Source of the DNA: Laspinema olomoucense D3b | GTDB lineage: Bacteria > Cyanobacteriota > Cyanobacteriia > Cyanobacteriales > Laspinemataceae | Assembly: GCF_025370785.1 (NCBI RefSeq) | Contig: NZ_JAMXFA010000014.1 | Location: forward strand, 42,648-106,647 | Length of the DNA stretch: 64,000 nt | Direction of reading: 5' to 3' | Shown here: in pieces, positions 19,414-27,738 of the stretch | Layout of the letters: each line of letters begins with the position of its first letter | How positions within the stretch are numbered: position 1 is the first letter of the stretch | Made by a program: the position numbers and the translations under genes | The notes under the pieces: generated by a model | The model's input: the letters and a program-made list of their open reading frames with translations, nothing else | Told to the model about the DNA's origin: nothing | Databases searched by the model: none

Positions 19414-19492
19414 ACTTTTGGCTGTCATTATAAAAAGCCCCCCTTCTTAAGGGGGGTTGGGGGGATCTCTCCGCAATTCTGCAAGCGGGCTA
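19411..19492 (-). mobile_element. 82-bp MITE-like element, copy 1 (inverted orientation)
   Basis: It begins TAGAC and ends in CTA, with a central CCCCCCTTnnTAAGGGGGG hairpin followed by TTGGGGGGAT. It has exactly the same length (82 bp) and the same order of parts, reversed, as the copies at 21952-22033 and 30358-30439. Its first three bases form the stop codon of the copper ATPase gene. The hairpin could also act as a terminator. Confidence 0.7.
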
Positions 19493-19538
19493 TTCTAAAT
19501 CGCTTCCCATTGCCCCTAATTGGGAACCGATACCCCGA

Positions 19539-19886
19539 TTAACTCACGGCAGTTTCTAAAAGCTCCCAATAGCGATTTTCTGCGATCGCCTCCGATAACA
19601 GATTAAACATTTGCCGACAACGGTTATCTAAATGTAGGGGCAATTCTTCATTTTTCATTACCACATTCATCCGCACTTCATCTTCCACCCCAACTGTTTT
19701 ATTTATTACCACTTCCACGGTCACTAATTTGGTAAATGGAACTTCTCCCGGTTGTTCCCGCGCCATAATATAGTCCAGGGTTTCATAAATAATATTCAAA
19801 TTGGCAGCCTCTAAAATTTCTCCTAGCAAGGGCCGGAAATTTTCCAGGGGAACTGCAACGATAAATAAGCCAGTGTAGCGAGCCAT
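19539..19886 (-). CDS. Conserved cyanobacterial hypothetical protein
   Basis: A 115-residue protein from the ATG at 19886 (MARYTGLFIVAVPLENFRPL). Two ATGs at 19928 and 19925 would add 13-14 residues and cannot be excluded. It is a compact alpha/beta protein with a strand pattern VTVEVVINKTVG followed by MNVVMKNEELPLHLDNRCRQ. There is no signal peptide, membrane segment or catalytic motif. The look is that of a small conserved regulatory or chaperone-like cyanobacterial protein, but I cannot name the family. It is transcribed toward the copper ATPase gene. Confidence 0.65.
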   Translation of the reverse strand: MARYTGLFIVAVPLENFRPLLGEILEAANLNIIYETLDYIMAREQPGEVPFTKLVTVEVVINKTVGVEDEVRMNVVMKNEELPLHLDNRCRQMFNLLSEAIAENRYWELLETAVS

Positions 19887-19928
19887 TATGTAATTAGGGG
19901 CGTTCAAGGGTTTGATTCTCCTCATCAT

Positions 19929-20598
19929 ACTAAATCAAGACTCTGAATTCAGGATGATGAAGAGATGGACATTTTTAGGGGCTGTTTGCTCCCTTGCTCA
20001 ACCGGACTGACCCCTTCTGTGCCTATTGGGTAGGGGCGATTCTCATATCACCTCAACCTTCAGAGTTAAATCGGCTTTCTTGGCATCAGTCCGGTCAATT
20101 CACCGCAGACAGCAATCTCCGGTGCTAATTTTGAGACCAATTCCCACTGATGACCCAAAGGCTCAACCGGATCAAGTCTCAAAAATTAGTTATTCGTGAT
20201 GTTAAATGCTTTTTCCGATTTGGTCAACTGTACAGAGTCACGGGTCACAATCTTCACAACTGGGACCCGCAGTAACGGTTTATTCTTCCCCCTGGTATCC
20301 CTCCTCCTTGATGCTGATGGAGCGGGATTCTACTGATAAGATAGGGCTTAAAAAATTGGGGCTGACCGCAACGCCGTCTTACCTCAGCTTCTGACCTGGA
20401 AAAACCAGGTGGGCACCGCGGCTCATAGCTTAAGTTTCCGGATACAATGTCCGGTTTACGGCCACTAGAACTCTACGATTCCCTTATAAATTAAGGCATA
20501 GATCATAAAACACTATTGGCAGTCACCAACGTTGCAGTTCAGCTTCTTCATTGTAATCTATTTCACCGAAATGACAAGGGGTGGCTCGGGAATAATTT
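19929..20598. other. Long spacer, no gene supported
   Basis: About 670 bp. An imperfect inverted pair, CTAATTTTGAGAC and GTCTCAAAAATTAG, is present near 20125 and 20175. Short open frames here have no ribosome-binding sites and no recognisable protein sequence. Confidence 0.4.
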
Positions 20599-20707
20599 GG
20601 GGGAGATGGGGGAGATGGGGGAGATGGGGGAGATGGGGAGGATGGGGAGGATGGGGAGGATGGGGGAGATGGGGGAGATGGGGGAGATGGGGAGGATGGG
20701 GGAGATG
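20599..20707 (+). repeat. G-rich minisatellite (GATGGGGGA type)
   Basis: About eleven units of 9-10 bp of the form GGGGGAGAT or GGGGAGGAT in a row, ending 15 bp from the purK stop codon. Runs of four to five Gs every 5-6 bases could form G-quadruplexes. It reads as Met-Gly-Glu or Trp-Gly-Arg repeats in translation, which are spurious. Confidence 0.9.
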
Positions 20708-20721
20708 CCTCAGTCCTGAAT

Positions 20722-21900
20722 TTAAAGGGATCCGGGATACCAGATGGATTCTATCTGGTGGGCGAGTTCCTGACACTGCTGCTGTAAGGCATTTCCAGAT
20801 ACCCCCTGGACGATCGCCGTTACATGACCCATTTTTCGCCCCGGACGGGATTGAGTCTTGCCATACCAATACAGATGCACGCCGGGAATGGCCTGGAGTT
20901 GCTGCTGTTTGGCGCTATAGTCGTCCTCAGAGTCCTCATATCCCAGCAAATTGACCATGACGGCCCCCGCACAGTTGAGGGCGGGACTCGGCAAGGGTAA
21001 ATCACAAACCGCCCTGAGATGCATTTCAAACTGAGAGGTGTTGCAGGCATTCAGGGTTAAGTGTCCGCTGTTGTGGGTCCGGGGGGCAATTTCATTGACT
21101 AGAACTTGACCCTGGGGAGTTAAAAACAGTTCGATGCCGAAGATGCCGACAACCTCTAAGGCGGATAAGAGACGCTGCGCGATCGCCTCCACTTGAGCAT
21201 TCACCTCCGGGGTGACATCCCCAGGGGCGATCGCCCTGCGGCAAACTTGCGCTTCCTGCTGGGTTTCCACCACCGGATAAAAGACCACCTCACCGGCCTG
21301 ATTTCGGGCTGCCATAACCGCCAATTCCCGCTCAAAGGGGATAAATTCTTCCAGGAGGACCGGAGGGCGACCCCAGCGTTCCCAGGTGGAGAGGAGGGTT
21401 TGGCGATCGCCACAAATAGCCGTTCCCTGACCATCATAGCCATGACGCCGCGCCTTCATGACCACCTTTTCCGTCGGCAGGTCCGGAGTCGGCGGCAGTT
21501 GGGTCCCATCAAAGGCCATAAATTTGGGTACTGGCAACCCCAGCGATCGCAAATAACACCGCTGTTCATACTTATCCAAAATTGGTGCTAAAACCGACAA
21601 TTTCGGGCGGAAACAGACCCCTTGTCGTTCCAACTCCCCTAACGCAGTTAAATCCACAAACTCATTTTCAAACGTAATCACATCGCAGCGTTGAGCGAGT
21701 TGCGCCGTGGCCTGGGCATCATCAATCGGTGCTAAAATCACCTCAGAAGCTCGGGCCGCTGCCGGATCGCTATTTTTGGGGGTCTGAACCACGAGTTCGA
21801 TCCCGAGTGCATCCGCCGCATCCGCCATCATCCAGGCCAGTTGACCCCCGCCTATTACCCCAACCCGGTTTATTTTTTCAGTGCGATCGATCTGGCTCAT
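20722..21900 (-). CDS. purK: 5-(carboxyamino)imidazole ribonucleotide synthase
   Basis: A 392-residue ATP-grasp enzyme that makes N5-CAIR from AIR, bicarbonate and ATP in purine biosynthesis. It opens with the pre-ATP-grasp nucleotide-binding motif RVGVIGGGQLAWMM, has FENEFVDL, then the ATP-grasp strands (VVMKARRHGYDGQGTAI, PPVLLEEFIPFERELAV) and the active-site stretch VNEIAPRTHNSGHLTLNAC. The ATG at 21900 is preferred over the TTG two codons upstream. Its partner PurE is not adjacent. The gene ends directly at the G-rich minisatellite. Confidence 0.95.
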   Translation of the reverse strand: MSQIDRTEKINRVGVIGGGQLAWMMADAADALGIELVVQTPKNSDPAAARASEVILAPIDDAQATAQLAQRCDVITFENEFVDLTALGELERQGVCFRPKLSVLAPILDKYEQRCYLRSLGLPVPKFMAFDGTQLPPTPDLPTEKVVMKARRHGYDGQGTAICGDRQTLLSTWERWGRPPVLLEEFIPFERELAVMAARNQAGEVVFYPVVETQQEAQVCRRAIAPGDVTPEVNAQVEAIAQRLLSALEVVGIFGIELFLTPQGQVLVNEIAPRTHNSGHLTLNACNTSQFEMHLRAVCDLPLPSPALNCAGAVMVNLLGYEDSEDDYSAKQQQLQAIPGVHLYWYGKTQSRPGRKMGHVTAIVQGVSGNALQQQCQELAHQIESIWYPGSL

Positions 21901-21951
21901 TGTCAAGTGCAGTTGTTCTGTTTCTGTTTATTTCTAGTGTTTCAGAAAAAT

Positions 21952-22033
21952 TAGACATCTTGCAAAAAAATGGATTGATCCCCCCCAACCCCCCTTAGTA
22001 AGGGGGGCTTCAGAGAATTTTGCAAGATATCTA
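21952..22033 (+). mobile_element. 82-bp MITE-like element, copy 2
   Basis: Terminal inverted repeats TAGACATCTTGCAAAA (left) and ATTTTGCAAGATATCTA (right) enclose a CCCCCCAACCCCCCTTAGTAAGGGGGG core. Length and layout match the copies at 19411 and 30358. It lies upstream of purK. There is no coding capacity, so movement would need a transposase encoded elsewhere. Confidence 0.75.
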
Positions 22034-22122
22034 TTCCTCTGGCCTCCCCCTTCTTAAGGGGGACGGGCGGGGGATCCCACGGGGAAAAAAGCGAATCAAA
22101 CTGGTATTTTGTAAAAGGTCTA
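22034..22122. repeat. Degenerate fourth element next to copy 2
   Basis: It contains CCTCCCCCTTCTTAAGGGGGA and ends ATTTTGTAAAAGGTCTA, which resembles a terminal repeat of the 82-bp element. The left end is not clear. Confidence 0.4.
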
Positions 22123-22162
22123 TTGAATCCTAAACCCTTCCCCCGATTAATTTTATCGCCAA

Positions 22163-22504
22163 ATGCTCAAACGTTTGTTTTTGTGGATATTGGGGACCCT
22201 TTTTACCCTCGGATTCATCCTCTGGGTGACCCCGGCCCGGTCTGAAAACAAGGTGGATGCGAACTGTACCTACAATGACATTTCCTTGTATGGCAAAGTG
22301 CAAATTGTCGAGAGTTTTCCCGACTTAAAGATTCAGATGGTGGCCTCATTTCCTGACCTCCGGGTAAAAATGGTTAATTCCTTTCCCGATGGTTGTGGCA
22401 AGTGGCAGGTGGTCGAGGCGTTCCCGGATTTTAAAATTCAGGTCGTGGACTCGTTTCCTGATCTCAAAATTAAATGGGTTGACTCATCTCCGGGACTTCC
22501 TTAA
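22163..22504 (+). CDS. 7(1) septoil knot domain protein, secreted
   Basis: A 113-residue protein with a signal peptide (LFLWILGTLFTLGFILWVTP, cleavage near ARS-EN) and a mature part made of six to seven ~11-residue repeats of the form VESFPDLKIQ (VESFPDLKI, VASFPDLRV, VNSFPDG, VEAFPDFKI, VDSFPDLKI, VDSSPGL), with two Cys (ANCTY and DGCGKW) that could pair. This matches the small repeat proteins annotated as the 7(1) septoil knot domain, whose function is unknown. It is probably periplasmic. The ATG at 22163 lacks an obvious ribosome-binding site. Confidence 0.8.
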   Translation: MLKRLFLWILGTLFTLGFILWVTPARSENKVDANCTYNDISLYGKVQIVESFPDLKIQMVASFPDLRVKMVNSFPDGCGKWQVVEAFPDFKIQVVDSFPDLKIKWVDSSPGLP

Positions 22505-22859
22505 CCGCTAGGGAATTGCAAAACATAAATCATCCAAACAAACGTTCAACGTCCCCCCTTCAGGGGTTTCTTTAAGATGACTCTTAAAGGAGTCACTACG
22601 AACGTTTTTGAAATTTTATGTTTTGGAGTTCCCTTACTTGTTTTCAATTCAGAATTTTCCCTCCCAAACCTACTGCGAACACTCCCCCTAAAACTGGGGA
22701 AATCCGCGTCCAGTGAGATCCCCTTCGGGAAAAAATAACCCGGATATCAGATAAAATCGGCCCCGGCAATGGCAAAATAAGAGCACGCGCAAGCGTATGG
22801 GGGCGCTTCAGCCATTGGTGCTGGTGCAATCCCGGTCATGAACTAAGGAGATTGCAGTG
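22505..22859. other. Spacer with a hairpin repeat
   Basis: GACTCTTAAAGGAGTC (near 22577) followed by ACTACGAACGTTT is a dispersed type of palindrome. AAACGTTC and GAACGTTT flank it as an inverted pair. A GC-balanced leader with AAGGAG at 22845 precedes the next gene. No gene is seen. Confidence 0.45.
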
Positions 22860-23402
22860 ATGCTCAAACGAATTGCCACAATTATGGTGGTCATAGTTAG
22901 TCTGGTCCTCAGCAGTTGTGCGGTTTCAGCCGCCAGTGGACTCCAAAGCCATATCGATAGTACCGATGGGTATGAATTCCTGTATCCGAATGGATGGGTG
23001 CCGGTGAAGGTGAATAAGGGTCCCGATGTAGTCTATCACGATTTGATAGAAACCCGGGAAAATGTGAGCGTGGTGATTTCTCCAGTCCCGGATGGGAAAA
23101 CGTTAAGCGAACTGGGGACACCGAGTGAGGTGGGTTATAAACTCTCCAAAAATGCGATCGCACCCCCAGGATCCGGGCGCGAAGCGGAATTAATTAATGC
23201 CGAACAGCGAGAAAAGGGTTCAAAGACTTACTATCTGTTAGAATATGCAGTAAAACTTCCCACCCAAGAGCGACATAATTTTGCCAGTGTTGCGATTAGT
23301 CGCGGGAAACTTTTTACTTTAAATGTATCAACCTCGGAAGCGCGCGCCCAAAAAATGAAACAGCAGTTTCAAACGGTGGTTAATAGTTTTTCGGTTTACT
23401 AA
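22860..23402 (+). CDS. CyanoP, PsbP-family photosystem II assembly lipoprotein
   Basis: A 180-residue protein with a lipoprotein signal (IATIMVVIVSLVLSSC, Cys at about residue 20) and the PsbP fold. Characteristic stretches are STDGYEFLYPNGWVPVKV, VVYHDLIETRENVSVVISPV, LGTPSEVGYKL and KTYYLLEYAVK, ending in FNVS/FTLNVSTSEA. CyanoP sits on the lumenal side of photosystem II assembly intermediates through its lipid anchor. The start is either ATG 22860 or the GTG one codon earlier, both served by AAGGAG at 22845-22850. The Maf gene follows downstream in the same direction after a repeat-filled spacer. Confidence 0.92.
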   Translation: MLKRIATIMVVIVSLVLSSCAVSAASGLQSHIDSTDGYEFLYPNGWVPVKVNKGPDVVYHDLIETRENVSVVISPVPDGKTLSELGTPSEVGYKLSKNAIAPPGSGREAELINAEQREKGSKTYYLLEYAVKLPTQERHNFASVAISRGKLFTLNVSTSEARAQKMKQQFQTVVNSFSVY

Positions 23403-23462
23403 ATCCGTAAACATCATCAAGCTGAAGATGGACCTCCCTCCCCCCAATTCTCTTTCCTAGGA

Positions 23463-23620
23463 ATGGTGATTCCCCTTACTATTAATTGCACCTCCCTCCG
23501 GTCCCCTCCCCTTGCCAAGGGGAGGGTTAGGGTGGGGTTCTCTATGGTGATTCCCCCTACTATTAACTGCACCTCCGGTCCCCTCCCCTTGGCAAGGGGA
23601 GGGTTAGGGTGGGGTTCCCT
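23463..23620 (+). repeat. Two tandem ~80-bp repeats with GC palindromes
   Basis: Units at 23463-23543 and 23544-23620 share the order ATGGTGATTCCCC, TACTATTAA, then a CCCCTCCCCTTGCCAAGGGG palindrome and GGGTTAGGGTGGGGTTC. They differ at a handful of positions. Confidence 0.85.
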
Positions 23621-23697
23621 CTTTGCGATCGCCAAGTCACGCACTCAAAAGAGGCGATCGCACCTCCCCGCCAACATCCTCCACCCACCGATTCCTA

Positions 23698-23719
23698 GTG
23701 AGGTGCGATCGCACCTCAC
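23698..23719. repeat. Perfect 22-bp palindrome around a HIP1 octamer
   Basis: GTGAGGTGCGATCGCACCTC plus AC reads the same on both strands, centred on GCGATCGC. A partial relative (GAGGCGATCGCACCTC) lies at 23651. Confidence 0.75.
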
Positions 23720-23722
23720 TAA

Positions 23723-23764
23723 GACCCCACCCTAACCCTCCCCTTGCTAAGGGGAGGGGACCGG
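23723..23764 (-). repeat. Inverted copy of the GC palindrome repeat
   Basis: GACCCCACCCTAACCCTCCC, then CTTGCTAAGGGGAGGGGACC, is the reverse complement of the palindromic half of the tandem units at 23463-23620. Confidence 0.8.
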
Positions 23765-23839
23765 AAGTAAAAACCTACTCTTGTAAGGGAGGGCGGAAGG
23801 GGGTTAAGTCTTCTACTAACAAGCAAAAATAATAAGATT

Positions 23840-24502
23840 ATGGGCATTCCTGCATTTGTATTAGCTTCAATTTCTCCGGCGCGTTTGCACCTGTTGCAAA
23901 GTGCGGGAATCGAACCGATTGTCTGTCGGAGTGACTTTGATGAATCAACGGTGACATCAACGGATCCGGTCACTCTGGTGAATACCCTGGCACAATGTAA
24001 GGCAGAGGCAGTGGTCGCTAAGTTTAGGAATCCGGGCGATCGCACTGTGACCCCAGAAAAACCCGACAACCCCTCCCGGGTGGTCGTCTTGGGGTGCGAT
24101 TCAGTCTTGCAAGTGGATGGGGAAATCTATGGCAAACCAGAAACCCCAGCAGCAGCAATCCAACGATGGCAAAAAATGCGCGGCGGTGTGGGTGAACTTT
24201 ATACAGGTCATGCTTTGTTTGATTTAAACAGCGATCGCCATGTAGTGCGCTGCCAAATGACGCGGGTGTACTTTGCCAATATTAGCGATCGGCAAATCGA
24301 AAACTATGTGGCAACAGAAGAACCCCTGCGCTGTGCCGGTTGCTTTGCGATCGATGGCCGAGGCGGACTCTTCGTGGAAAAATTGGAGGGATGTCATACC
24401 AATGTCATAGGCTTAAGTTTACCCTTATTGCGGAGTCTGCTGGAAGAATTGGGCTATGATGTCACCGACTTCTGGCCGGATTCAATTCATCGGTCCCTGT
24501 AA
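23840..24502 (+). CDS. Maf-family nucleoside triphosphate pyrophosphatase
   Basis: A 220-residue Maf protein that hydrolyses non-canonical or modified NTPs to monophosphates. The family signature is present: [20 protein letters not shown] at the N-terminus (usual ASxSPRR variant), [19 protein letters not shown] (the catalytic D-S region), the [15 protein letters not shown] substrate loop, and [20 protein letters not shown] near the C-terminus. It is slightly longer than bacterial YhdE because of an insert after [13 protein letters not shown]. The ATG at 23840 is clear. It lies in the same direction as the CyanoP gene, a pairing I believe recurs in cyanobacteria. Confidence 0.93.
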   Translation: MGIPAFVLASISPARLHLLQSAGIEPIVCRSDFDESTVTSTDPVTLVNTLAQCKAEAVVAKFRNPGDRTVTPEKPDNPSRVVVLGCDSVLQVDGEIYGKPETPAAAIQRWQKMRGGVGELYTGHALFDLNSDRHVVRCQMTRVYFANISDRQIENYVATEEPLRCAGCFAIDGRGGLFVEKLEGCHTNVIGLSLPLLRSLLEELGYDVTDFWPDSIHRSL

Positions 24503-24571
24503 TCCAGCAACCGCAGGGGGTTCAAACCCCCGCCGGGTGGGGATGAATCGCCCTCCAGAATTTCATCTAAT

Positions 24572-25135
24572 TTAAAATTCCGGGTGAAATGACTGGAGAA
24601 AATTTATCCAGCGAGGAATCTTGTCCCCTGTAATATTCAAAATCGGAATTTCTTCAGTAGCTCGTGCACGATAATAGGTCATGTTCGTGGTTTCAGTTCT
24701 TCCTAATCCATATTCTCGTGCTATCTGACTTGCTAGACGGCAACTGATATCAAATGCCCCCATCTTAATGTCTCCATCCCCCGCTTCATAACGCCACATG
24801 ATTCGTTGGTTTCCAGCCATTCCCCCATAAGGTCGGTTGCATTCAAAATGAGTGATTTCAAACATTTTGGCAAGATGAACGTCATATAGCCGTAGCTCTC
24901 CACCGTAAGCTGACTGAGTTGTGTCTGAATTGGGAACGATCAACACTCCAACACCCGCACTCATAAAAGTAATTCGAGTAATGGGTACTTCAGTTTGAGC
25001 GAGAAGAGTTTGGCGAGTATTTTGAGGAGTGGTAGAAACCATTGATAACGCCTGACGGGGTTTGAGCGGCAAGAAGCTATTCAACAGGATAAGACTAACT
25101 CCAGTGATTATCGAAAGCAAGTTAGCATTTTTCAT
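24572..25135 (-). CDS. Exported hypothetical protein
   Basis: A 187-residue protein from the ATG at 25135 (MKNANLLSIITGVSLILLNS), which has GAGG nine bases upstream. Upstream in-frame starts at 25150 and 25213 are less likely because they would bury the signal peptide. After the signal sequence the mature part carries motifs SAGVGVLIVPNSDTTQSAYG and FECNRPYGGMAGNQRIMWRY, with two Cys. No family is recognised. A second signal-peptide gene lies 112 bp away in the same direction, so they may form a small operon of envelope proteins. Confidence 0.65.
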   Translation of the reverse strand: MKNANLLSIITGVSLILLNSFLPLKPRQALSMVSTTPQNTRQTLLAQTEVPITRITFMSAGVGVLIVPNSDTTQSAYGGELRLYDVHLAKMFEITHFECNRPYGGMAGNQRIMWRYEAGDGDIKMGAFDISCRLASQIAREYGLGRTETTNMTYYRARATEEIPILNITGDKIPRWINFLQSFHPEF

Positions 25136-25246
25136 ATTTCTTGGCCTCATCGTTTGCAAACTATATGGGGGTTCTGAAAGTGTTAGGATGGAGAGTAGAG
25201 AAGATGATGCCAAGGTCGCCAGGTATCAAGGCTTCCGGATTCCGGA

Positions 25247-25690
25247 TCAGTAATCAATTCCGCTAATTTCAATCCAAGCTTGCCGTGCTTCGCTAGAATC
25301 TCCTTGATCGGCCCATTTTTTAGCGACTTGAGCGGCTAAATATCCTCGATTAACTTGTCTTTGATAAGGCTCCGCGTCTTTAGGGGATATTGCTTCATTA
25401 TAAAGGGCTTCGCTGGCTTCCTCAAAATGCAATAATGCCGAATTATAATCACCGGATCTTCCTGCCTCCATAGCCCTAACAACAATAGGCATAACATAAG
25501 GAGCTACATAACCTTTACCCCACGCATTTCCAGAAAAAATAGGAAAAGGAATACAACGCCCATCCGAGGCAGTTCTACCCTCAGTATCGGCTCTTTGATC
25601 ATAGCAAGATTGGGCCATAACTCTGTCTGAGAGTAACAGATTAACACCGAGTAGCCCCGCAAGCAGAAGAACAAATATTATCTTTTTCAT
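25247..25690 (-). CDS. Exported hypothetical protein
   Basis: A 147-residue protein with a signal peptide (KKIIFVLLLAGLLGVNLLLS, cleavage at VMA-QS) and two Cys close after it (SCYDQRADTEGRTASDGRC), likely a disulfide. The rest is helical with a TPR-like look: MEAGRSGDYNSALLHFEEAS and NRGYLAAQVAKKWADQGDSS. A periplasmic protein-interaction role is plausible, but the family is unknown. The gene lies upstream of, and in the same direction as, the exported protein gene at 24572. Confidence 0.75.
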   Translation of the reverse strand: MKKIIFVLLLAGLLGVNLLLSDRVMAQSCYDQRADTEGRTASDGRCIPFPIFSGNAWGKGYVAPYVMPIVVRAMEAGRSGDYNSALLHFEEASEALYNEAISPKDAEPYQRQVNRGYLAAQVAKKWADQGDSSEARQAWIEISGIDY

Positions 25691-25968
25691 AACAAAAGAA
25701 TATAGTCAATCTTTAAAAACACCCTTGTCATAGATACAAGTTTATGAATCAAGGATTTGATGGTGCGGTAAGCGCCGCTATGCCGAAGGCTTATCGCCTA
25801 ACAGCATCCAGGGTCAGTCTGCCTCAAATAACTGTCGGTCCCGACACTTATCGGGTGGAAATCGCCTCCCAAGACTGGGTTAAAAAGGCTTAGGCAAAGG
25901 TCGAATCGGTCGGCATTGACGGTCTGGAACCACTCTTTCAAGCCAGGGGTAAAGTTCTCCAGAGAGAG
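25691..25968. other. Spacer with decayed coding-like sequence
   Basis: The plus strand from about 25810 reads VSLPQITVGPDTYRVEIASQ, then DWVKKA and a stop, then KVESVGIDGLEPLFQARGKV in the same frame. This looks like an interrupted gene but I cannot name its family. GCGGTAAGCGCCGC and a TATGCCGAAGGCTTATCGCC stretch near 25762 are repeat-like. Confidence 0.35.
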
Positions 25969-26195
25969 GTTAAGGGGCTTACACAATGCCCGAATCAGTT
26001 ATTAGGTCTGCAAGGTGGCTGGACTCATTGTTACTACAATAACCTGAACAAGGGATCTAAACATTCTGGAGATTTCCTTAAATTTCTGAATGTCTTGTTG
26101 TTGCAGCGTTTCAGCCCTTTCAGTCCCGTGGAACCCGGACAAGGGGCCTCGCTGAGATTGTCCAGGGATTGCAGTAGGAGGGTCAGAATAGGCAC
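25969..26195 (+). repeat. Dispersed ~225-bp repeat, copy A
   Basis: GTTAAGGGGCTTACACAATG and onward aligns base for base, at roughly 80 % identity with small indels, with 28455-28684. Shared blocks include AGGTCTGCAAGGTGGCTGGA and CTTAAATTTCTGAATGTC. The two copies are in the same orientation and bracket the toxin-antitoxin region. It is open in one plus frame in this copy but interrupted in the other. Its nature is unknown. Confidence 0.8.
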
Positions 26196-26274
26196 TCCAG
26201 CTTTTATGATGGGGCTGGGGTGAAGCGGCAAAGGGTGACCGTTTGGGGGCGTGATTTCTTCGAGGCGATCGCCT

Positions 26275-26535
26275 CTAAAACTTTGGTGATAGCTCTGCAT
26301 CAATGCCTTCCCACATTTGTGAAAGGGGCATAATCTGTCCTGTCAAGGCTTCCCGTAAGCCCTGCCGAATACCTTCTATGGCGATTTCCGTAGGGGTCTC
26401 ATCCGGGTCTTCCTCGCCTTCTTCAATCATCAAGACGATGACGCGGACTCGCTGAGGCTTGGTCACTTCCACAGAGCGATCGAGGGTGAGTTCTCCATTC
26501 TCGTTAATTGTGGCTGTGGTTTCAATTGCTTTCAT
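26275..26535 (-). CDS. Small antitoxin-like protein
   Basis: An 86-residue acidic protein: MKAIETTATINENGELTLDR, then RVRVIVLMIEEGEEDPDETP and a helical tail IEGIRQGLREALTGQIMPLS. The N-terminal beta pattern (ATINENGELTL) is that of the short cyanobacterial antitoxin-like proteins that precede PIN or RelE-type toxins. No intact toxin follows: the downstream 80 bp to the repeat hold no reading frame. It may be an orphan or a solitary regulator. The upstream neighbour on the same strand is a truncated PIN gene. Confidence 0.7.
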   Translation of the reverse strand: MKAIETTATINENGELTLDRSVEVTKPQRVRVIVLMIEEGEEDPDETPTEIAIEGIRQGLREALTGQIMPLSQMWEGIDAELSPKF

Positions 26536-26603
26536 AGTGGGTGATGGAGTTGTTGAATTGGGAGTTATTTCAAGCTATTTTTAGTTGAGTCTAGGGATTG
26601 ACT

Positions 26604-26926
<323 letters not shown>

Positions 26927-27056
26927 CTAAAAATATCAGAAATTCTTATGCGTTAATCTCCTTAGAATCATGTAAATTTTCGGTTAAGGCCACCACATCT
27001 AAAAGTTTCATCATTGCTGCCATGAAAATCCACTACAGAATCGATGCTTCATTTTT

Positions 27057-27284
27057 TCAGACTACCTCTAAAATTTGTGGTCGGGGTAAAGGTCTATTCT
27101 CGGCTTGATAACTTTCAATCAGCAGTTCCAGAACCTCCTGAGCATTTTTGAGGGCTTCCTCGTAGGTCTCTCCATCCGTAAAATAGCGCTGAATTTCTGT
27201 AGCAAATTCTGGCAATTCTACCAGATAAGCTCCATCTACTTCAGACCAAACAATATTAACCCGATACTTAAGTTGGTTCATCAT
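27057..27284 (-). CDS. hicB: HicB-like antitoxin
   Basis: A 75-residue HicB-type protein: a partial RNase H-like fold with KYRVNIVWSEVDGAYLVELPEF and the helix YEEALKNAQEVLELLIESY. It lacks a C-terminal DNA-binding extension, as do many short HicB proteins. It overlaps the HicA gene by 17 bp and is translated after it, so the order is toxin first. HicB masks the HicA ribonuclease. The start MMNQLKYR offers two adjacent ATGs. A decayed copy of this hicA-hicB junction lies at 28685-28768. Confidence 0.88.
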   Translation of the reverse strand: MMNQLKYRVNIVWSEVDGAYLVELPEFATEIQRYFTDGETYEEALKNAQEVLELLIESYQAENRPLPRPQILEVV

Positions 27285-27492
27285 CCGACTCCTGAGTTTC
27301 TAGCTGTTGCAAAGCATCCTTAACTAACTTTTCTAAATAGGGTTTAGCATCCTGACTATCTTTTCCGGCTAGGGTAATTGGCAATTCTGGTACATCTGGA
27401 TGCATCCATCGCTCATGACTTCCTCGAATTCGGACACATTCAAAGCCTGCTTTACGCAGTATGGCCTTCAATTCTCTAATTTTCTTAGGCAT
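27268..27492 (-). CDS. hicA: HicA-like mRNA interferase toxin
   Basis: A 74-residue HicA protein with a double-stranded RNA-binding-like fold: MPKKIRELKAILRKAGFECV, then RIRGSHERWMHPD with the catalytic His of the G-S-H motif, then LPITLAGKDSQDAKPYLEKL. HicA cleaves mRNA and tmRNA and is held inactive by HicB. A GAGAGAAG sequence precedes the ATG at 27492. The tail LETQESDDEPT is shared in frame-shifted form with the hicB start by overlap. The catalytic residues look intact, so the pair is probably functional. Confidence 0.9.
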   Translation of the reverse strand: MPKKIRELKAILRKAGFECVRIRGSHERWMHPDVPELPITLAGKDSQDAKPYLEKLVKDALQQLETQESDDEPT

Positions 27493-27738
27493 CTTCTCTC
27501 TAACCGTTAGGGATTGGCAAGCCGAGGGTACAGCTTTGCTGGTTCCCGTTCATATCCTAACAGGACTTAGGCATAAACCCCTTATTAGGTTTAGCTCCAT
27601 TTTTCACACCCTCCTAAGTTGGGATATTTCCGGAAAATCTCTCACTCATTCCTTGTAAAATTTGGGGTGGGGGTAAACATCTCATTAGTTCCAGCACCTA
27701 TCGAGTATTGTTGAGTGCTTCATCAAGAGTCAGCCTGT

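Noticed and set aside
20206-20394. 62-codon open frame in the long spacer
   Set aside because: Ser/Pro-rich chance translation without a start signal.
20516-20954. Open frames over the G-rich array beside purK
   Set aside because: Repeat translation and antisense of purK.
24505-24540. GGGGGTTCAAACCCCC, resembling a tRNA T-arm
   Set aside because: No anticodon or D-arm and no matching acceptor stem precede it, and the upstream bases are the end of the maf gene. It is more likely a small hairpin.
26034-26303. 89-codon minus-strand open frame over repeat copy A
   Set aside because: It is antisense to the dispersed repeat and not open in copy B.
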